Positions 7,049-14,796 of a stretch of DNA of 27,036 bases are shown one piece after another (position 1 is the first letter of the stretch; each line of letters starts with the position of its first letter). The position numbers and the translations under genes were made by a program. The DNA is taken from assembly GCA_023415915.1 (NCBI GenBank), contig JAEZIZ010000004.1, positions 1 through 27,036 on the forward strand, written 5' to 3'. The notes beneath the pieces were generated by a model. That model was not told where the DNA came from and did not search any database. It worked only from the letters and a program-made list of their open reading frames with translations. Source of the DNA: Bacillota bacterium. Its GTDB lineage: Bacteria > Bacillota > Clostridia > Christensenellales > SZUA-584.

Positions 7049-8581
7049 ATGCGGGTTTTGCTGACCACCCTGCTTCAATGCACCGTTTCTATGTCGCTTG
7101 TTACTCTTGTATACGCGGTCATACTACCCCTTTTGTCAAAACGGTATGCTGCCAAGTGGCGGTATATGGGTTGGATAGTGATTGCGGCAGGCTGGATATT
7201 CCCCTTTCGTCCCCGGATTGACCTGTCGTTTCTTCCGGCTCAAATGATGGATATACCTGTTCAGCCAATTGTCAACACCATACCGTCTATGACGAGTGCA
7301 GGGGACATTGTGAACGCTCCGGCAATAATTCCCTTATGGTTGGTGCTTGCGTCAATTTGGGTTTTAGGCGTTGTAAGCGTCGTACTGTACCATGCTCTGC
7401 GACATGGCCGCTTTATAAAAATGGTGCGACGATGGAGTGAGTCTGTAACCGATTTGGAGAGCTTGGGGATTTTGGATAGCTTAAAGTCAGAACTGGGAAT
7501 TAAAGCACAGGTAAGGCTAAGCGTGTGCAAGAGTATTACAAGCCCTATGTTCGTCGGGCTTTTCCGGCCTGCCATTTTACTGCCGCCTGTCAAAATTGCA
7601 GGTGATGAATTGCCCCTTATTCTCAAGCATGAGTTGATTCATTTTAAGCGGCATGACCTTTGGTGCAAGGCACTGATTTTAGTGGCAACCGCGCTACATT
7701 GGTTTAATCCGGTGGTCTACCTAATGGCAAAAGCGACGGCGGCACAATGTGAAATCTCCTGCGACGCGCTGGTTTTACGGGGCGCGGATTTTCAGCGGCT
7801 AAAGCAATACGGAGAAACGATTATCGGCGTTGTCAGGAACGGGACGAAACTACGAACTGCATTATCAACTAATTTTTATGGAGGTAAGAAAGGTATAAAA
7901 ACTCGAATTTCTTCAATCATGGACACAAAACGAAAGAAGACTGGCGTTGCAATCCTTTGTGTAGCATTAGTGAGTATTATATTTGCTGGAGCCACGCTTA
8001 CCGCTGCCGCAACAGATAACAGCATAGCCAGCGGCAGCATTACGGCCGACAATCAAACAGGACAAATAAGCACTGATGGCGGTCAAACTTGGATGGACGG
8101 AGAAGAATATCAAAAGATGTATCCAACGCGTAATATCGTTTGGTGGACCTGCGATGAATACAAAGCGTGGTTAGAGCAGGAAAAAATTAAACTGCAATCA
8201 TTGGTTAATGCTCCCGGATGGTCGCAGGAACGTATAGATAATGCCATCCAAGGATATGAGAAACAATTGGAAGATATTAAGAATGGCGCACTTTATTCCA
8301 AATCAATCGAGGGTTATGATGGGACTGTAGGTATGGGCTCTAATATAACTAATTCAACCGCTGTGGCGAATGATGAACAGTATGTTCTCAATCCCTCCGA
8401 CCCTCCGTCTGAAAGATATAGTGCTATATTCTCTCTTGAAAATGGTGATATAAAAGATTTGGGTTCATATGCGACGAAAGAAGAATGTTTTAAAGCGGTA
8501 AAGGCATTTTGCGATGAACAAGTTAAATCGGGCAAGATGACGCAACAAGAAGCAGATAAGGTTTTAAGTGAATTCAGGTAA
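7049..8581 (+). CDS. blaR1: BlaR1-like M56 membrane metalloprotease
   Basis: A 510-residue membrane protein. Hydrophobic helices lie near 5-30, 38-55, 93-115 and 298-322. The zinc site HELIH is at 194-198, with a downstream E at about 235 (QCEISCDA) as probable third ligand, which defines peptidase family M56. In true BlaR1 the outer C-terminal domain is a penicillin-binding sensor with SxxK. Here residues 325-510 instead hold a charged, tryptophan-rich region (QTWMDGEEYQKMYPT, WTCDEYKAWLEQEK) and no transpeptidase motif, so the ligand is different and unknown. It follows blaI by one base. Regulated proteolysis of the BlaI-like repressor is the inferred role. Confidence 0.88.
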   Translation: MRVLLTTLLQCTVSMSLVTLVYAVILPLLSKRYAAKWRYMGWIVIAAGWIFPFRPRIDLSFLPAQMMDIPVQPIVNTIPSMTSAGDIVNAPAIIPLWLVLASIWVLGVVSVVLYHALRHGRFIKMVRRWSESVTDLESLGILDSLKSELGIKAQVRLSVCKSITSPMFVGLFRPAILLPPVKIAGDELPLILKHELIHFKRHDLWCKALILVATALHWFNPVVYLMAKATAAQCEISCDALVLRGADFQRLKQYGETIIGVVRNGTKLRTALSTNFYGGKKGIKTRISSIMDTKRKKTGVAILCVALVSIIFAGATLTAAATDNSIASGSITADNQTGQISTDGGQTWMDGEEYQKMYPTRNIVWWTCDEYKAWLEQEKIKLQSLVNAPGWSQERIDNAIQGYEKQLEDIKNGALYSKSIEGYDGTVGMGSNITNSTAVANDEQYVLNPSDPPSERYSAIFSLENGDIKDLGSYATKEECFKAVKAFCDEQVKSGKMTQQEADKVLSEFR

Positions 8582-8677
8582 CTATAAACGGAGAGAGAAC
8601 ACAATGCAGAGGCGACATTATGGTAGAAATCAGATGGATATTGTGCCCTGCAATATGAAGAAAGCGAACGCCCGGCG

Positions 8678-9226
8678 CTATGCGGCTTCGCTACTACGGC
8701 GGGAGAACGCGATGTATCCGAGCATGTATACGGCGATATATATCGGAAACGAGTACCAGCATTCCCACGTAATTCTTCTGTATATGCCTATCCATTCAAA
8801 AAACGGCTCGGCGCCGAATGAGCCCAATGCGGCGAATATTGCCGCTTTTATCCATGGCTTCCAGCCTTGCTTGTATTGATAAAAAAGCATTGCCATTACA
8901 GGCATTACAGCTAGGTCCCAAGGCAGGTATTCGGGCATAAGGGGCAGTACCCAGGTATAATATGTCCACCAGCCCTGAGTCATGCCGATAATGTCAAGAT
9001 ATGTGGCGAGCAGCGCGGTAACCAGCCCGGCGAACAGCAGCCGACGCTGAATGTCGCGGCGACGCACTATAAGCCACAGCACCCAGGGCAGCACTGAAAG
9101 CGCCAAGTCCAGCCACCAGTGCCATGAAAAAACGACTTTGGTAAGCCACACTTCCCAAATACGGTCGTGCACGCCTACGAAACCATCGTTTATCTCATCA
9201 ATAGCTTTTATAAGGGACGGATCCAT
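8678..9226 (-). CDS. multi-pass membrane protein, CBO0543-like
   Basis: A 182-residue, tryptophan-rich integral membrane protein with about five or six hydrophobic helices between residues 28 and 175. The segment YLPWDLAVMPVMAMLFYQY resembles the PWD-containing core of the CBO0543 family, found in Bacillota and of unknown function. The start ATG has GAGGT six bases upstream in the minus strand. It is convergent with blaR1, with a 96-base gap, and stands alone. An imperfect inverted AACGT/ACGTT arrangement lies just upstream at about 9240-9257 and could be an operator. Function unknown; the family call is moderate. Confidence 0.72.
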   Translation of the reverse strand: MDPSLIKAIDEINDGFVGVHDRIWEVWLTKVVFSWHWWLDLALSVLPWVLWLIVRRRDIQRRLLFAGLVTALLATYLDIIGMTQGWWTYYTWVLPLMPEYLPWDLAVMPVMAMLFYQYKQGWKPWIKAAIFAALGSFGAEPFFEWIGIYRRITWECWYSFPIYIAVYMLGYIAFSRRSSEAA

Positions 9227-9602
9227 AAGGTTACCTCGTTTAACGTATTAACGTTATTATGCGCTCTAAAAGTACCGTTTACTCAGCTTATAGCCGATAC
9301 AGGAACCCGCTGGATAAAACAAGAATAATATACCAGTGATGCCAATTAATAATGTGCCTGTAAAAGCTGCCTTCCGCGTATGGGAAATAATTGATTGGTA
9401 AATGTTACACGTGAAACAAAACAACGCATGAAAACGGGGTAAAAATGTAATTTGTATGGATTGTAAAATGTGCTTGAATTGAATATTGCCATGTAATGTC
9501 AACTGTATTAATATATTTAACATACCCCATGTTAAAGCGCTACGCAAGAAAGCCAATATAATAGTAAGCGCGATATGGCAGCTTTTGTTTGGAGGCGTCG
9601 TT
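9227..9602. other. gene-free stretch between divergent genes
   Basis: About 376 bases between the divergent membrane-protein gene and the PEP-binding gene. It contains a TATAAT at 9557-9562 that may serve the plus-strand gene (no good -35 at 17 bases) and a GGAGG ribosome binding site at 9591-9595. A minus-strand frame through 9266-9649 has hydrophobic stretches but no good start. Nothing else is recognised. Confidence 0.5.
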
Positions 9603-12134
9603 ATGGAAATACAGGACAGGGCAAGCACGGGGCATAAAGGCTTTGACAAGGTGATAGACGATCTTCGGCTGGGCGATAACGTCGTCTGGCAGGTAGATTC
9701 GGTATCCGATTACCGCAGCATGGCGCTTTCGTTCGCAGCGCAGGCAAAAACGGAGGGGAGAAGGCTTGTTTACGTGCGCTTTGGCGACCACGAACCGCTG
9801 CTTGAAAGCGGCGCTAAGGTTTACCATGTCGACGCCAGCCGCGGCTTTGAGAGCTTTGCTACGGAGATACACAACATAGTAAGCCGTGAGGGCAAGAAGG
9901 CGTTTTATATTTTCGACTGCCTTACGGACCTATTGAAGTACTGGTATTCCGATTTGATGATAGGAAATTTTTTCAAAGTAACATGCCCGTACCTGTACGA
10001 GCTCGACACCGTAGCGTATTTTTCGATAATAAGAAACGCGCATACTAACAGCACTATTGCACGTATACGCGACACTACGCAGCTGCTGCTCGACCTGTAT
10101 AAGGTAAAAGGCAGGCTATATATCCACCCGCTAAAAGTATGGCAGCGCTATTCGCCCACGATGTTTTTCCCGCACCTGATAGAAGGCCAGGAAGCTATAA
10201 GCATAACGGCAAGCTCGGAGGTCGCCGAGCTGTTTTCCAGCATACAACGGGGCGGCGAGCAGCTTGACTACTGGACGGTAGTACTGGAAAGGGCAAAAGA
10301 CGCATTACGGCTGCCATCTGAAGAACAGGAGCAGTTAAAACGTCTTCTTATGCGTATGCTCATAGGCAGGGAATCGAGGATGTTCGAGCTGTGCGACAGG
10401 TATTTTACGCTGGCGGACATAACGGCCATAGCGTCGCGCGAAGTAGGCACCGGGTTTATCGGCGGAAAAAGCGTGGGTATGCTGTTAGCGCGAAAGATAA
10501 TCGAGAGGGAAGGCAAAGACATATCAAAGTATATGGAGCCTCACGATTCGTACTATATCGGCTCGGACGTATTTTACACGTATATCGTGGAAAACGGATG
10601 GTGGAAGCTGCGCACAATGCAGAAGACCAAAGAAGGGTATTACGCGTACGCGGTGGAGCTTAAGGATAAGCTATTATGCGGCAGGTTTTCCGCCAATATA
10701 CGCGAGCAGTTCGTGCAGATGCTGGGGCATTTCGGACAGTCGCCTATAATAGTGCGCTCAAGCTCGCTGCTGGAGGACAACTTCGGAAACGCGTTCGCGG
10801 GTAAATACGAAAGCGTGTTCTGCGCTAACCAGGGCACGCCCGAGGAGCGCTATGAAGCGTTCGAGAACGCGGTGCGCACGGTATACGCGAGCACTATGAA
10901 CGACGACGCGCTGGCGTACAGAATAAACAGGGGGCTGTCTGAGCATGACGAGCAGATGGCAATATTAGTGCAGCGCGTTTCGGGAGACCAGCACAACGTT
11001 TACTTTTATCCGCATATCGCGGGCGTGGGCAATTCGAAGAACCTGTATGTGTGGAACAGGGCGCAGGATGCGGACACAGGGATGCTGCGTCTGGTGTTCG
11101 GTCTGGGCACGCGCGCGGTGGATAGAACGGCGGGCGATTACGCGCGAATAGTATACCTTGACGACCCTGAGAGCCTGCCGCCCATGAACATAGAAGACCG
11201 GACGAAATATTCGCAGCACGGCGCGGACCTGCTTTCGCTTAAAGAAAACGCTTTGACGAGCAGGAGCCTTAACGAAGTGATAAACGATGACATAAAAGCC
11301 GACAAAAGACTTTTTGCAAGCGTTGATTATGACAATCAAAGAAGGCTCAGCGAGATGGGGTATAAGCATGTAGCGACGCAATATGTATTTGATTTTAAAA
11401 AGCTGCTCACCGAAACGCGGTTTTCGCAGGTAATGAAAGATATACTGGCGCTGCTTTCCAAAGTATACGACTATCCCGTGGACATAGAGTTCACGGCGAA
11501 TTTTACAAATAAAGGCGATTTCAAAATGAACCTGCTGCAATGCCGCCCGCTGCAGACTCGCGGTCTGGGCAGGTCTGTTAAGATGCCTAAAATTGCGAAT
11601 AATAAGGACTGCTTTTTCTCGCAGAAGGGCAATTTCATGGGCGGCAACGTGCGGCTGCCGATAGAATACGTGATATATGTAAAAGCTAAAGAATACCTAG
11701 CGCTCAGCGAACAGGACAAGTATTCCGTCGCGAGGCAGATAGGAAAGCTCAACACGGCGCTTAAAGGCAGAAGCGTAATGCTTATAGGCCCGGGCAGGTG
11801 GGGGACGACTACGCCGTCGCTGGGCGTGCCGCTGCATTTTTCGGAGCTTTGCAACATGTCCGCTATATGCGAGATGGCGTCGCCAGAAGCGGGTTTAAGC
11901 CCCGAACTCTCGTTTGGCAGCCATTTCTTTCAGGACCTTGTGGAAGCGGGCATATTCTATGTAGCGATATTTGAAGGCCAGGAAGGCGTGGTGCTAAACG
12001 CAGAAAAAGTGCTTGGCAAAGAAAACGAGCTTAATAAGCTGTTGGAAAGCCGGTTATCGCACGTAATACACGTAGCAAGAACAGCTTTTGAGATATACTC
12101 GGATATAAGCACTCAAACTCTCGTTTGTATGTAA
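9603..12134 (+). CDS. PEP/pyruvate-binding ATP-grasp protein with degenerate RecA/KaiC-like N-terminus
   Basis: An 843-residue cytoplasmic protein. Residues 1-230 have strand-helix spacing like a RecA/KaiC fold, but the P-loop position reads WQVDSVSDYRSMALSFA with no GKT; a Walker-B-like FYIFD is present near 100. Residues 330-690 resemble the N-terminal domain of PEP synthase and pyruvate phosphate dikinase: FIGGKSVGMLLAR, VRSSSLLEDNFGNAFAGKYESV and LLQCRPLQTRG. A C-terminal block IGPGRWGTTTPSLGVP is typical of this subfamily. The phosphohistidine swivelling domain and the PEP/pyruvate barrel are absent, so it cannot do the full dikinase reaction alone. The open frame extends to 9486, but ATG 9603 with GGAGG at 9591-9595 is the clear start. 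It stands alone; the exact reaction is unknown. Confidence 0.82.
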   Translation: MEIQDRASTGHKGFDKVIDDLRLGDNVVWQVDSVSDYRSMALSFAAQAKTEGRRLVYVRFGDHEPLLESGAKVYHVDASRGFESFATEIHNIVSREGKKAFYIFDCLTDLLKYWYSDLMIGNFFKVTCPYLYELDTVAYFSIIRNAHTNSTIARIRDTTQLLLDLYKVKGRLYIHPLKVWQRYSPTMFFPHLIEGQEAISITASSEVAELFSSIQRGGEQLDYWTVVLERAKDALRLPSEEQEQLKRLLMRMLIGRESRMFELCDRYFTLADITAIASREVGTGFIGGKSVGMLLARKIIEREGKDISKYMEPHDSYYIGSDVFYTYIVENGWWKLRTMQKTKEGYYAYAVELKDKLLCGRFSANIREQFVQMLGHFGQSPIIVRSSSLLEDNFGNAFAGKYESVFCANQGTPEERYEAFENAVRTVYASTMNDDALAYRINRGLSEHDEQMAILVQRVSGDQHNVYFYPHIAGVGNSKNLYVWNRAQDADTGMLRLVFGLGTRAVDRTAGDYARIVYLDDPESLPPMNIEDRTKYSQHGADLLSLKENALTSRSLNEVINDDIKADKRLFASVDYDNQRRLSEMGYKHVATQYVFDFKKLLTETRFSQVMKDILALLSKVYDYPVDIEFTANFTNKGDFKMNLLQCRPLQTRGLGRSVKMPKIANNKDCFFSQKGNFMGGNVRLPIEYVIYVKAKEYLALSEQDKYSVARQIGKLNTALKGRSVMLIGPGRWGTTTPSLGVPLHFSELCNMSAICEMASPEAGLSPELSFGSHFFQDLVEAGIFYVAIFEGQEGVVLNAEKVLGKENELNKLLESRLSHVIHVARTAFEIYSDISTQTLVCM

Positions 12135-12193
12135 GCGTATGCTTTGTACATAACTTTTTTACTTGGAGAAGGGTTTTACCGCATGGGATTAAG

Positions 12194-12290
12194 ATTCTTC
12201 GTCGCTTCGCTCGTCTGAAGAATACAAAGTTACTGTCTGCTCATAGTTGCTTTTATCATTCCGAGCCCGCAGGCGAGGAATCTTTATACG
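12194..12290. repeat. palindromic repeat element related to 4184-4355
   Basis: ATTCTTC (12194-12200) pairs with GAAGAAT (12217-12223). Downstream, a TCATTCCGAGC block (from about 12256) and a GAGGAATC block match the right-hand end of the element at 4184-4355 when that is read on the minus strand. It is non-coding. Confidence 0.45.
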
Positions 12291-12292
12291 GG

Positions 12293-12323
12293 GTTCCCAG
12301 CAAGACGTGATGCTCGCCGGTGT
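12293..12323 (+). repeat. 31-bp dispersed repeat, copy 2
   Basis: Same unit as 1041-1071, beginning GTTCCCAGCAAG and ending GCCGGTGT. It follows directly on the palindromic element. Confidence 0.6.
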
Positions 12324-12450
12324 AAATTTGTTTGAACTGTGCTTCCCTTTAATAATTTTAGATTTTTTTCTTTTTAACGCCGAAGCTATCCGTTTATCCG
12401 CGCGCTTAGTGCGTGTTTCTTACGATAAAAAATTTGATGGAACTTTTCAT

Positions 12451-12482
12451 ATCTATGATGCGTCAAATCTATGATGCGTCAA
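12451..12482 (+). repeat. tandem duplication of a 16-bp unit
   Basis: ATCTATGATGCGTCAA occurs twice, head to tail and without mismatch. Confidence 0.9.
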
Positions 12483-12548
12483 AAAATATAAGCGAATCAA
12501 CTGGTAGATCATCAATATACCTTCCCCAACTCTTTGATTTGTGTGTAT

Positions 12549-12579
12549 ACCCCGTCAAGCCTCACGACTTGCCGGGGAC
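12549..12579 (-). repeat. 31-bp dispersed repeat, copy 3 (inverted)
   Basis: Read on the minus strand it starts GTCCCCGGCAAG and ends GACGGGGT, matching the copies at 1041-1071 and 12293-12323. Confidence 0.55.
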
Positions 12580-12589
12580 CCCATTGAAA

Positions 12590-12626
12590 GCCGCCGTAAG
12601 CCTTATGGCAAGCGGCGCCCTTTTTC
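12590..12626 (+). terminator. terminator-like hairpin
   Basis: GCCGC (12590-12594) pairs with GCGGC (12612-12616), with an inner GCC/GGC stem, followed by CCCTTTTT. It probably stops read-through from the repeat region before the OLE promoter. Confidence 0.5.
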
Positions 12627-12722
12627 TTTTTCAAAGCTTTGCAATTTACACCCCAAAAAGCCTCGTCTTTTTTAGGGACCCCGTTATTCAAAGTGAATAA
12701 ACTGTAAAATATTAAGGTATCA

Positions 12723-12751
12723 TTGATAAATACACGATAATAATATATAAT
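12723..12751 (+). promoter_or_regulatory. sigma-A promoter of the OLE RNA
   Basis: TTGATA (12723-12728), 17-base spacer, TATAAT (12746-12751). Transcription would begin near 12758, exactly at the 5' strand of the closing helix of the RNA. Confidence 0.8.
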
Positions 12752-12757
12752 GACGAT

Positions 12758-13354
12758 AAAAGGTGGTGCAGTATTCTAGTCGGTACTGCGGTTTCGAAGG
12801 CGGGGCTAAAAATCCGCTTAAGGGCACATCGATGAAGTTTCTGGTGTTGGCTGCTGACGCCCAGTCGGGAGCTGATGCTGGGAGTTAAGGTCGTAGGGCG
12901 ATCCGCAATGGCATGCGGGCGTTGACCCTGCTTCCGTGGAGACCCAAGAAGGTGATCTGCATCACTACTTGGGGTGAAACCTGTTATGCGGCGTCGAGCT
13001 GTGTACAGTGTAGCCTGCCTTGAGTTATGCGGGGTGTTATTGCAGAACACGCCCGATGATGCTTAGGCCAAGTGTTTTCGGGACGATCGCTGCGAGAAAC
13101 CCGCATGGCAAAAGAGGATAGAAACCGTTTTTGTGCTGTTGAGGAAAACTCCTAGACTGTACGGTGTGCGTTAATCACCGAGATATTTTGGAGATTATAG
13201 TGTGGTCTTAACGGTAATCCAGTCACGTTTTCGGCAACGAAGCGTTTCAGGGTTTAAAGGGAAACCGCTTCTGCGGCGACGGGAAGTACTCTGAAGGGAA
13301 ATCCTACTGGACCTAAGCTGCAAGGTTTATTCAAAATATCACCACCGTTTTTTT
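12758..13354 (+). ncRNA. ole: OLE RNA (ornate, large, extremophilic)
   Basis: A structured RNA of about 600 nt with no open frame that could be a gene. GGTGGTG (12762-12768) pairs with CACCACC (13340-13346), closing the whole molecule, and seven T follow. Inside are strong helices: GCAGTA 12768-12773 with TACTGC 12784-12789; CCCAAG 12943-12948 with CTTGGG 12968-12973 enclosing GTGAT/ATCAC; a CCGCA/TGCGG hairpin near 12903-12918 inside a GGTC/GACC stem; and GAAGCG/CGCTTC enclosing GGTTT/AAACC near 13239-13280. Established knowledge: OLE RNA is about 600 nt, lies just upstream of the membrane-protein gene oapA, and sits in a tlyA-nadK-argR-recN-spoIVB-spo0A neighbourhood, all seen here. The OLE ribonucleoprotein is membrane-bound and linked to tolerance of cold, alcohols and Mg2+ or nutrient stress in Halalkalibacterium halodurans. 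Covariance search (Rfam OLE model) would settle it. Confidence 0.85.
13340..13354 (+). terminator. 3' strand of the OLE closing helix plus T-tract
   Basis: CACCACC followed by G and seven T, 26 bases before the oapA start. It can act as the intrinsic terminator of the RNA, so that oapA and tlyA would be expressed by read-through. Confidence 0.55.
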
Positions 13355-13380
13355 ATTTTTGGATTTTCTGGAGCAACAAT

Positions 13381-13968
13381 TTGACAAAGAAAAAGGTAAG
13401 CAAAAAGAAGAAGCTTTGGGTACCTAAAATACTTATCATCACCCTTATTATAGCGGGTGGGATAAGCGTTGTTACAGAGCTGCTTATGGGACAGGTTTCC
13501 ATAATAGCGGCCGCTTTTATTATTTTTGCGATAATGCTCGTTGGCATCATTTTCGATATCATATCGGTAGCCGTAACGTCCTGCGACGCGGCTCCTTTTA
13601 TTTCAATGGCGTCAAGAAAAATAAAAAAAGCCAAAAGCGCAATTATACTGCTTAAAAACGCCGATATAGTATCCAATATCTGCGGGGACGTTGTGGGCGA
13701 CATATGCGGAATAGTAAGCGGCGCGGCGGGCGCGGCAATATCCGTCAAAATAGCGATAGACGAGCAGGGCAGTTTTATATGGCCTATTGTCATATCCAGT
13801 ATAATTGCCGCGTTAACGGTTGCCGGCAAAGCGATGGGAAAAGCCATGGCCATAAAGCGGAACAAGGAAATAGTCAGCCTGGTATCATACGTTTTTATGT
13901 TTTTTGTACGGGAGAAAAAGAGCGGACAGAATGGCAGAAAAAAAGAGGATAGACGTTTACCTGTTTGA
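13381..13968 (+). CDS. oapA: OLE-associated membrane protein OapA
   Basis: A 195-residue integral membrane protein. A basic N-terminus (TKKKVSKKKK) leads into four hydrophobic helices at about 12-35, 38-63, 95-122 and 131-155. Aspartates D59 and D69 lie in and after helix 2, and a strongly basic loop follows (RKIKKAKSA, 79-87), suited to RNA binding. The stretch LLKNADIVSNICGDVVGDI in helix 3 has the look of the OAP family. OapA anchors OLE RNA in the membrane. The start is TTG 13381 with GGAG seven bases upstream. The gene begins 26 bases after the RNA and overlaps tlyA by 38 bases. Family call rests on length, topology, the basic loop and, above all, position directly downstream of the RNA. 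Confidence 0.85.
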   Translation: MTKKKVSKKKKLWVPKILIITLIIAGGISVVTELLMGQVSIIAAAFIIFAIMLVGIIFDIISVAVTSCDAAPFISMASRKIKKAKSAIILLKNADIVSNICGDVVGDICGIVSGAAGAAISVKIAIDEQGSFIWPIVISSIIAALTVAGKAMGKAMAIKRNKEIVSLVSYVFMFFVREKKSGQNGRKKEDRRLPV

Positions 13969-14725
13969 AAACGGCTTGGCTGAAAGCAGGGAAAAGGCAA
14001 AAGCGATGATAATCGCCGGTGCCGTATATGTGGATGGGCAGCGGTGCGACAGGCCGTCGTCGTCAATAAGCGAAGGGCAGGTCGTGACGGTTAAGAAAGC
14101 AGAAGGTTACGTAAGCCGCGGCGGCAAAAAGCTGGAGAAGGCGCTTGAGTGCTTTGATATTGACATAAGCGGCATAACCGCCGTAGACGTAGGCGCTTCG
14201 ACGGGGGGGTTTACCGACTGCATGCTGAAGCATGGCGCAGAGTTTGTGTATGCGGTGGACGTAGGCCACGGTCAGCTTGCGTGGAGCTTAAGGCAGGACA
14301 GCCGCGTATGCGTTATGGAACACTGCAACGCAAGATACCTAAAGCGCGAAATGTTCGACAGAGACGTATCGTTTGCCAGCATAGACGTATCTTTCATATC
14401 GTTAAAGCTCATACTTCCCGCGCTCATTAACGCGCTTACCGCTCCATACGGCATAGTCGCGCTTATAAAACCGCAGTTTGAAGCCGGAAAGGAAAACGTA
14501 GGTAAAAAAGGCGTAGTGCGCGATAAAAACGTTCACATAGACGTGATCGCCGGCATACTTGAATTCGCCCGGGGGTTAGGGCTTGCGGTATGCGGCCTTG
14601 CGTACAGCCCCATTAAAGGCCCTGAAGGAAACATAGAATATCTTGCGTACTTTAAGAGCGAAGGCGAAAGCGCCGCCTTGGATATAAATGAAGTGGTTGA
14701 ACAAGCGCATAAGGGCGTAATCTGA
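13931..14725 (+). CDS. tlyA: TlyA-family rRNA 2'-O-methyltransferase
   Basis: A 264-residue RNA methyltransferase (TlyA/FtsJ group) that uses S-adenosylmethionine to methylate ribose in rRNA. Residues 4-60 form an S4 RNA-binding domain (RIDVYLFENGLAESREKAK, AGAVYVDGQ). Residues 75-250 form the Rossmann methyltransferase: VDVGASTGGFTDCML is the SAM loop, VYAVDVGHGQLAWSL follows, and ALIKPQFEAGKENV carries the catalytic lysine. Start ATG 13931 gives the standard N-terminus; the frame is open 27 bases further up. The ribosome binding site is weak, and the start lies inside oapA, so translation is probably coupled. The neighbour order tlyA-nadK-argR-recN is typical for Bacillota. Confidence 0.93.
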   Translation: MAEKKRIDVYLFENGLAESREKAKAMIIAGAVYVDGQRCDRPSSSISEGQVVTVKKAEGYVSRGGKKLEKALECFDIDISGITAVDVGASTGGFTDCMLKHGAEFVYAVDVGHGQLAWSLRQDSRVCVMEHCNARYLKREMFDRDVSFASIDVSFISLKLILPALINALTAPYGIVALIKPQFEAGKENVGKKGVVRDKNVHIDVIAGILEFARGLGLAVCGLAYSPIKGPEGNIEYLAYFKSEGESAALDINEVVEQAHKGVI

Positions 14726-14759
14726 AAAAAGTATTTTTCCTTTGCCGCACCAATCGTGG

Positions 14760-14788
14760 TTGTATAATTATCCAATATTTATTATAAT
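14760..14788 (+). promoter_or_regulatory. promoter of nadK, almost on the start codon
   Basis: TTGTAT (14760-14765), 17-base spacer, TATAAT (14783-14788); predicted start near 14795, two bases before the ATG. A second TATAAT at 14763-14768 with TTTGCC 16 bases upstream would give a leader of about 22 nt. Confidence 0.55.
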
Positions 14789-14796
14789 GAACAGGT

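Larger units (their letters stand above)
12135..12722. other. gene-free repeat-rich region upstream of the OLE RNA
   Basis: About 590 bases with no credible gene. It holds a palindromic element (12194-12290), two copies of the 31-bp dispersed repeat in opposite orientation, a tandem 16-bp duplication and a terminator-like hairpin. Short open frames here have no ribosome binding sites and cross the repeats. Confidence 0.6.

Noticed and set aside
8568..8879. 103-codon frame on the plus strand after blaR1
   Set aside because: Overlaps the well-supported minus-strand membrane-protein gene and has no protein-like features.
9266..9649. 127-codon hydrophobic frame on the minus strand
   Set aside because: Starts inside the PEP-binding gene without a ribosome binding site; could be a remnant but gives no family signal.
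12293..12579. CRISPR array
   Set aside because: Only two repeat units in opposite orientation about 225 bases apart; no regular spacers or cas genes.
12712..13050. 112-codon open frame on the minus strand across the OLE region
   Set aside because: No ribosome binding site, and the region is explained by a structured RNA on the plus strand.
12758..13354. Group II intron, RNase P RNA or tmRNA as alternative identity
   Set aside because: No domain V-like hairpin or intron-encoded protein, no RNase P core motifs, no tag reading frame; position before oapA and tlyA favours OLE.
13353..14066. 237-codon open frame on the minus strand
   Set aside because: Lies antisense to oapA and tlyA; hydrophobic content mirrors the membrane helices of oapA.
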